Assembly (NCBI RefSeq): GCF_004345365.1
Contig: NZ_SLVF01000004.1
Span: forward strand, 434,001 to 498,000
Reading direction: 5' to 3'
Source of the DNA: Kribbella sp. VKM Ac-2568
GTDB lineage: Bacteria; Actinomycetota; Actinomycetes; Propionibacteriales; Kribbellaceae
Length of the DNA: 64,000 bases
Within the stretch, counting starts at the first letter, position 1; each line of letters starts with the position of its first letter. Below, in pieces: positions 59,470 to 64,000 of this stretch. Below the pieces are notes generated by a model. That model saw only the letters and a program-made list of their open reading frames with translations, had not been told where the DNA came from and searched no databases. The position numbers were made by a program, and so were the translations under genes.

Positions 59470-60264
59470 ATGGACAAGAACACCAAGATTGCGTTTCTGG
59501 GGCTGGGGTCGATGGGTGCGCCGATGGCGCGGCGAGTAGCTGATGCCGGCTATCCGTTGACTGTGTGGAACCGCTCGGCCGGACGGGCGGAGGGATTCGA
59601 GAAGGTTGCCGCGTCGCCGGGGGAGGCGGTTCGGGATGCGGATATCGTGGTGACGATGCTGGCTGATCCAGCGGCCGTTCGCGACGTGGTGAGCGCGTTG
59701 GCCGCTGAGCTCAAGCCGGGCGCGACGCTGATCGAGGCCTCGACGATCGGGCCGGCGGCGCTGGCCGAGGTGACCGCGCTGATTCCGGACGGCGTCAACG
59801 TCGTCGATGCCCCGGTGATGGGTAGCGTCGACCGGGCGGCGAACGGCGAGCTGTCGCTGATGGTCGGTGGCGATGCCGACGAGGTGATGCCGTTGCTGGA
59901 GATCTTCGGCACGGTGAATCGGACCGGAGCGGCCGGGACCGGGGCGGCGATGAAGCTCGTCCTGATCAACGGGATCGTCAACGGAGTGGCGCTGATCGGG
60001 GAGGCGATGGCGCTCGCGGATTCGTTCGGGCTGCCGGAGGAGCAGGTGAAGCGCGCGATGGCGACGTCACCGCTGGCGGGCATCGCCGGTCGAGCATTTG
60101 CCGAGGGCTCCTTCTTCCCGGTTCGTCTTGCAGCCAAGGACGTTGCGCTTGCGGCAGCGGCAGCCAAGTTGCCGATAGCAAGCACGATCCACGACCGCCT
60201 CACCGCCTACCCCGACGCCACCAACGAGGACGTCGGCCAGATCGTCAAGTACTTCAGAAGCTGA
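59470..60264 (+). CDS. Beta-hydroxyacid dehydrogenase (3-hydroxyisobutyrate dehydrogenase family)
   Basis: 264 residues. Rossmann fold GLGSMGAPMARRVADAGYPL with NRSAGR after it, predicting NADP preference. DAPVMGSVDRAANGELSLMV is the substrate-site block, and GTGAAMKLVLINGIVNGVAL carries the catalytic Lys. Slightly short for the family. Substrate (hydroxyisobutyrate, tartronate semialdehyde or another) unknown; the divergent LysR regulator is the likely controller. Confidence 0.88.
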   Translation: MDKNTKIAFLGLGSMGAPMARRVADAGYPLTVWNRSAGRAEGFEKVAASPGEAVRDADIVVTMLADPAAVRDVVSALAAELKPGATLIEASTIGPAALAEVTALIPDGVNVVDAPVMGSVDRAANGELSLMVGGDADEVMPLLEIFGTVNRTGAAGTGAAMKLVLINGIVNGVALIGEAMALADSFGLPEEQVKRAMATSPLAGIAGRAFAEGSFFPVRLAAKDVALAAAAAKLPIASTIHDRLTAYPDATNEDVGQIVKYFRS

Positions 60265-60326
60265 GCACCCTCCCGACAGCGAAGATGCTTGACCTCAAGT
60301 GAGCTTCAGGCTGGAGGATCTCGGGC

Positions 60327-60746
60327 ATGGATATCGAGATCTCGGGACAGGTTCCCAGTCAGGGTGACGTTGAGGCGATTCTGGCGTTGGTTGCCGCGGT
60401 CGAGGTGGCGCAGCAGACGGAGGACGTCGACGGGTTCATCGCGCTCTTCAGGAAGGACGCGCTCTGGGTGACGGGACATGGCAAGCGGCTCTACGGCCGC
60501 GACACCATCCACGAGTTCACCCGCCGCGTCCTTCCGGGTGCGACCAAGGACTCCTACGCGACCTACACACCGGACCACCTGCTCTTCGTTCGCCCCGACA
60601 TCGCGGTGGTCAACGTCAACCAGACCTACCTCCACCGCGACGGCCAAACCCCCGACGACCATGGCAGCCCGGTCTACTTCCTGGCCAAGGACGGCGCCCA
60701 CTGGCAGATAGCCGCCGCCCAGAACACCGTCGTAGTACCGGACTGA
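60327..60746 (+). CDS. SnoaL/NTF2-like protein (SgcJ/EcaC type)
   Basis: 139 residues with GGAGG upstream. The cone-shaped NTF2 fold: EAILALVAAVEVAQQTEDVD, FIALFRKDALWVTGHGKRLY, GRDTIHEFTRRVLPG, WQIAAAQNTVVVPD. These small enzymes are isomerases, dehydratases or ligand binders. Function here unknown. May be co-transcribed with the dehydrogenase 62 bp upstream. Converges on the next gene with 2 bp between. Confidence 0.8.
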   Translation: MDIEISGQVPSQGDVEAILALVAAVEVAQQTEDVDGFIALFRKDALWVTGHGKRLYGRDTIHEFTRRVLPGATKDSYATYTPDHLLFVRPDIAVVNVNQTYLHRDGQTPDDHGSPVYFLAKDGAHWQIAAAQNTVVVPD

Positions 60747-60748
60747 GG

Positions 60749-61075
60749 TCAGCGGTTGACGGCCAGCTCGCCTAGTTCGGACCAGTCGTTCTGGGGGAGT
60801 TTGAAGTTGACGATTCGGGGGGTTTCGGTGAGGTGGGGTGGGAGGGACTGCTGGGCGGCCTTGAAGTGGGGGGAGTTGACGTGGGCGCCGGCGGCCTCGT
60901 CGTCGCGGAAGGCTTCGACCAGGACATACTCCGTCGGGTCGTCGAGGCTGCGGGACCAGTCGAACCACAGGCAGCCCGCCTCGCTCCGGGTCGCGGCGGT
61001 GAAGTCGGCCGTGATCTCCGGCCACTTGTCGGCGTGCTCGGGCAGGACCCGGAACTTGGCGGTGATGAAGATCAT
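60749..61075 (-). CDS. Antibiotic biosynthesis monooxygenase (ABM) domain protein
   Basis: 108 residues from ATG 61075 with GGGAG upstream. MIFITAKFRVLPEHADKWPE, EAGCLWFDWSRSLDDP, EYVLVEAFRDDEAAGAHVNS and HFKAAQQSLPPHL are the dimeric alpha/beta barrel landmarks. Possible heme-free monooxygenase or quinone-linked enzyme; role unknown. Confidence 0.82.
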   Translation of the reverse strand: MIFITAKFRVLPEHADKWPEITADFTAATRSEAGCLWFDWSRSLDDPTEYVLVEAFRDDEAAGAHVNSPHFKAAQQSLPPHLTETPRIVNFKLPQNDWSELGELAVNR

Positions 61076-61203
61076 GACTGGACTCCCAGGAACGAGGACA
61101 CGACAGGGCGATGCTATCGAGGTCCTCCAGGCCCCGGATGTGTCATTTCGAGACATCTCTGTACTCCGGTACGCCGGACGCGGCCGCAGTACGCCGGAAC
61201 TGC

Positions 61204-62220
61204 TCAGCGCAGGGTGAAACCAGTGCCGAGGGGGTCCCTGGGGTCGAGGGTGAAGGTGGCCGTGCCGGTGCGGTACGCGCTGCCTTCGACCTCGGTGATC
61301 ACCGCGGCACGGTCCTCCGCGACGACCTCCTCGACCACGCGACCGAGGAAGGTGGTGCCGACGATGGAGTCGTGCCGGAGCACCTGACCCGGCCCGAGCC
61401 GCCCCTCGTCGGCGAGCAGCGCGATCCGGGCGGAGGTACCCGAGCCGCAGGGCGACCGGTCCACCTCCCCGTCGGCGAAGATCGCGACGTTGCGTTGGTG
61501 CGGACCACCATCGTCAGAGGAGCCCAGGTCGTCGTACAGGAGGGTGCCGTAGATGCCGTCCAGGCGGCTGTCGCTCGGATGGCGAGCCCAAGGGGTTTCG
61601 TTCAGCGCCCACTTCACCTCGCGGCCGAGCGCGATCAGGTCGGCGTAGTTCTCGGGTGTCACCGCGAGGCCGACCGATGAAGCCTGGACCGATGCGTAGA
61701 ACGCGCCACCGAAGCTGATGTCGGCCAGGACGAGTCCCCATCGCGTCATCACCTTCGCCGCGCGAGTTACGACGTACGAGGGGATGTTGCGGAAGGCAAC
61801 GCGTTGTACCAGGCCGCCGGAACAGGTGACCCGGGCAACGACCCGGCCGGAGGGTACGTCGACGACGACCTCGGTGTCGCCGTCGGCCGACGCGGGGACT
61901 CGCCCCGTCTCCACCGCCCAGGTGCCGAGCGCGATCGTGCCGTGTCCGCAGGCGGTCGAGTAGCCGTCCTTGTGCCAGAAGAGCACGCCGAAGTCGGCGC
62001 CGTCATCGTTGCCGGGGACAACGAATCCGCCGTACATGTCGGCATGCCCGCGGGGTTCGTTCACGAGTAGCTGCCGGACCGCATCGACCTCGGCGGAGGA
62101 CCGGGCGAACTCACGCCGCTCGGGAACGGTCGAGCCGGAGATCTCCCCGAAGCCCTCGGTGACGATCCGGAAGGGCTCGCCGGCGGTGTGGTAGTCGGTG
62201 ACGGTCACGGGCTCCGGCAT
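61204..62220 (-). CDS. Proline racemase family enzyme (4-hydroxyproline 2-epimerase/proline racemase type)
   Basis: 338 residues. Both catalytic cysteines are kept: TACGHGT and SPCGSGT. This argues for a two-base epimerase or racemase rather than the dehydratase branch, which replaces one Cys. HTAGEPFRIV and DMYGGFVVPG are family blocks. ATG 62220 shares its A with the proC stop (TGATG), so translation is coupled. Acts on hydroxyproline or proline in the cytosol. Confidence 0.88.
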   Translation of the reverse strand: MPEPVTVTDYHTAGEPFRIVTEGFGEISGSTVPERREFARSSAEVDAVRQLLVNEPRGHADMYGGFVVPGNDDGADFGVLFWHKDGYSTACGHGTIALGTWAVETGRVPASADGDTEVVVDVPSGRVVARVTCSGGLVQRVAFRNIPSYVVTRAAKVMTRWGLVLADISFGGAFYASVQASSVGLAVTPENYADLIALGREVKWALNETPWARHPSDSRLDGIYGTLLYDDLGSSDDGGPHQRNVAIFADGEVDRSPCGSGTSARIALLADEGRLGPGQVLRHDSIVGTTFLGRVVEEVVAEDRAAVITEVEGSAYRTGTATFTLDPRDPLGTGFTLR

Positions 62221-63044
62221 CACGCACTCCTCTGTTCGACGGACCGGTCGCGAGCTGCCTCCGCGGCTGACATCACGGCCGCCCGGACAGCACCGCTCTC
62301 GAGGGCGCGGATGGCCGCGATAGTCATACCGCCCGGACTGCTGACTTCCGCACGCAGCCGGACCGCCTCGTCGCCCGCTTCCCGCAGCATGAGGCCGGCG
62401 CCGACAGCCGTCTGGTTCACCAGTTCGACGGCGAGCGGCCGCGACAGCCCGAGCAGGACACCGGCGTCGATCAGCGCTTCGGCCAGGTAGAAGAAGTACG
62501 CCGGGCCGCTGCCCGAGAGCGCGGTGACCGCGTCCAGTTGGCTCTCGGGGACCCGGACGACGCGCCCGACGCATTCCAGCAGGCTCTGGACTTTGTCCAA
62601 GTCGGCCGGCTGAGCATGAGTGCCGGCACTGATGGCGATCATGCCCTCGCCGACAGAGGCCGCGGTGTTCGGCATGCAGCGGACCACGGGGTTCTTGCCG
62701 CCCAGCGACTCCTCGATCTGCGCGATGCCGATCGCCCCCGCGGCCGAGATGATCAGGTGGTCGTCGGTGAGGTTCGCGGAGAGCTCGGCGAGTACGCCGG
62801 CCACGTGGTACGGCTTGACGACGATGAGGATGGTCCCCGCCCGCAGTGGGGCCTCGTCGAGCGTGGTGGTCGCGACGCCGAAGGTGCTGGTCAGGTACTC
62901 CGCTCGCTCGGGCGAGGCCTCGACCACCAGGATCCGGTCCGGGGTGTACGGCGGAGACTCGCCGCCCAGGAGGCCCGCGAGCATCGCGGAGCCCATGTTG
63001 CCTCCGCCGATCAACGCCAGGGTGGTCGAGATGTCAGAGACCAT
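62220..63044 (-). CDS. proC: Pyrroline-5-carboxylate reductase family (ProC)
   Basis: 274 residues. LALIGGGNMGSAMLAGLLGG (dinucleotide site), VVKPYHVAGVL, VRCMPNTAASVGEGM and the proline-site TALSGSGPAYFFYLAEALID are ProC landmarks. It reduces a pyrroline carboxylate to proline with NAD(P)H. Being coupled to a proline-racemase-family gene, it may act in hydroxyproline breakdown as a P2C/P5C reductase rather than as the biosynthetic enzyme. SD GAGGGGAC. Confidence 0.92.
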   Translation of the reverse strand: MVSDISTTLALIGGGNMGSAMLAGLLGGESPPYTPDRILVVEASPERAEYLTSTFGVATTTLDEAPLRAGTILIVVKPYHVAGVLAELSANLTDDHLIISAAGAIGIAQIEESLGGKNPVVRCMPNTAASVGEGMIAISAGTHAQPADLDKVQSLLECVGRVVRVPESQLDAVTALSGSGPAYFFYLAEALIDAGVLLGLSRPLAVELVNQTAVGAGLMLREAGDEAVRLRAEVSSPGGMTIAAIRALESGAVRAAVMSAAEAARDRSVEQRSA

Positions 63045-63070
63045 CGGGGAGTCCCCTCTCAGAGCGTGGT

Positions 63071-63116
63071 TGTAGTGAATACTACACCGTTACGGGGATC
63101 CGTATTCAACGCTACA
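63071..63116. promoter_or_regulatory. Palindromic operator upstream of proC
   Basis: TGTAGTGAATACTACA at 63071-63086 has 6-bp perfect arms. A related inverse half-site GTATTCAACGCTACA follows at 63102-63116. Probably bound by the RpiR protein encoded next door. Confidence 0.65.
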
Positions 63117-63122
63117 AGAGAC

Positions 63123-64000
63123 TCAGAAGCCGAGCTGCTGGCGGATGGTCTCCAGGGTGTGGGCGGACTCCAGGGTCTGTTCGGTGTCGGCCGCGGCGAC
63201 AGCCTGGGCGAGGGCGTCGGTCACGACGATGGTGGTGAGGACCTCGGGGGTGATGCCGGTGACCGTGTTCGGCACATGGATGGCGACGGTGACGTCGTCC
63301 GCCAGCTTCTCGGCGACCAGTTGCTCGCTGAGCAGGATGATGCCGGCGCCGACGGCGCGGGCCCGGTCGATCACCGTCTGGGCGTCGATGATCAGGCGGC
63401 CCGGCGCGATCACGATGACGACGTCGCCGCGCTCGATCGCGAGCAGATCGTCGGCCAGCCGGAAGCCCGCGGTCTGGATGCAGCGGCTGCGCCGGCCGAG
63501 TCGGCGGAGCTTCAGCGTCAGGTGCTCGGCGGCGACGTAGTTGGCGCCGAAGCCGTACGTGGTGATCTCGCGAGCCTCGAGCATCAGCCGGACCGCTTCC
63601 TTGTACGAGTCCATCGCCAGGTGCTCGTCCAGGAACTCGATCCGCTCGATCGCCTCTCTGATCACCCTGTCCCAGACGTGCTTGGGATCGCCGCCGGTCA
63701 TCTCCATCCGGTTGCGCAGGCGCTCCTCGCGATGAGCCTGGGTGAACGGCGCCGCGACCATGTCCTTCAGCTCGGCCAGCCCGGCGTAACCCAGTAGTTG
63801 CAGCGTCCGGATCACGGTCGCGTTGCTCGTCTTGCTCTCCACGCCGAGGTCCTGGGCGGACAGGTAGAGCAGCCGCTCGGGCGAGATCTCCGAAAGGGAC
63901 CGGCACACCGAACGTGCGGCCGGGGTGAAGGCGTCCCAGTGCTCCCGGATCCGGGATCGCAGCTCGACGATCGCCGCATTCTTGGTAACCCCTGTTACGT
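63123..64000 (-). CDS. RpiR-family regulator (5' end outside window)
   Basis: The frame is open to the window edge, so the start lies beyond 64000; GTG 63908 is internal. The helix-turn-helix region (RSLSEISPERLLYLSAQDLG, SNATVIRTLQLLGYAGLAEL) is followed by a SIS sugar-isomerase domain from about residue 150 (REITTYGFGANYVAAEHLTL, GDVVIVIAPGR). RpiR proteins sense phosphorylated or small metabolites. Its gene precedes proC and the racemase in the same direction, and the palindrome between them is the probable target. Confidence 0.85.
   Translation of the reverse strand, partial: VTGVTKNAAIVELRSRIREHWDAFTPAARSVCRSLSEISPERLLYLSAQDLGVESKTSNATVIRTLQLLGYAGLAELKDMVAAPFTQAHREERLRNRMEMTGGDPKHVWDRVIREAIERIEFLDEHLAMDSYKEAVRLMLEAREITTYGFGANYVAAEHLTLKLRRLGRRSRCIQTAGFRLADDLLAIERGDVVIVIAPGRLIIDAQTVIDRARAVGAGIILLSEQLVAEKLADDVTVAIHVPNTVTGITPEVLTTIVVTDALAQAVAAADTEQTLESAHTLETIRQQLGF

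Overview
High-GC actinobacterial chromosome, most likely a Kribbella or near relative (Propionibacteriales). The evidence is very high GC with third-position GC bias, a PPA1309-family gene, WhiB7, the actinobacterial AdnAB helicase-nuclease, mycoredoxin, an IdeR/DmdR-type iron box, many leaderless genes, and frequent GTAC words (GCA-GTA-CTG codon runs). The genus is inferred. The phylum is well supported.

The window is a conserved actinobacterial block interrupted by accessory modules. From memory, the core order matches the M. tuberculosis Rv3202c-Rv3193c neighbourhood: adnA end (1-738), adnB (806-4027), nudC (11110-12033), mrx1 (12100-12339), uvrD2 (12452-14578), whiB7 with a leader-peptide attenuator (about 14916-15666), an ABC1-family kinase (19454-20779), a YgjP-like metallopeptidase (21567-22103), a TIGR03624-type zinc metalloprotease (35822-37156), YlbL/Lon-like PDZ protease (38183-39220), PPA1309 family (39208-39876) and UPF0182 (39873-42842). 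Functionally these are DNA repair, redox and antibiotic-stress housekeeping genes.

Inserted modules are: two Uma2 genes; an iron-boxed desCD siderophore pair without desAB; an ECF-like sigma factor; GPP34; a lipoprotein coupled to deoD; a repeat-rich region of about 1.4 kb (15972-17374) ending in a dead NUDIX gene; efflux pumps (17692-19194, 22455-24641, 25365-26546); an FdhF/YdeP-like molybdoenzyme; a 3-hydroxybutyrate dehydrogenase-MHS transporter-GAF/PucR regulator module; and a diiron protein. MoaE lies just ahead of the ylbL operon.

The right third is more accessory. The initiator tRNA gene (44966-45042) has its 3' half plus terminator duplicated at 50495-50577. Between the copies lie a broken tyrosine integrase, an alpha/beta hydrolase and a heterodimeric ABC exporter with split catalytic motifs, so this is a decayed integrative element. 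Beyond it are a glutamate decarboxylase operon, a frameshifted secreted metallophosphoesterase with chitin-binding-type modules, a ScoMcrA-head protein, a LysR/hydroxyacid dehydrogenase divergent pair, and a proline racemase-ProC-RpiR cluster with a palindromic operator, which runs off the right edge.

Themes that cut across genes: at least ten genes carry a TANNNT -10 element exactly 6 or 7 nt before the start codon (leaderless transcripts); a 155-bp cluster of DnaA-box-like 9-mers lies upstream of 21567; and strong GC hairpins separate most convergent genes.
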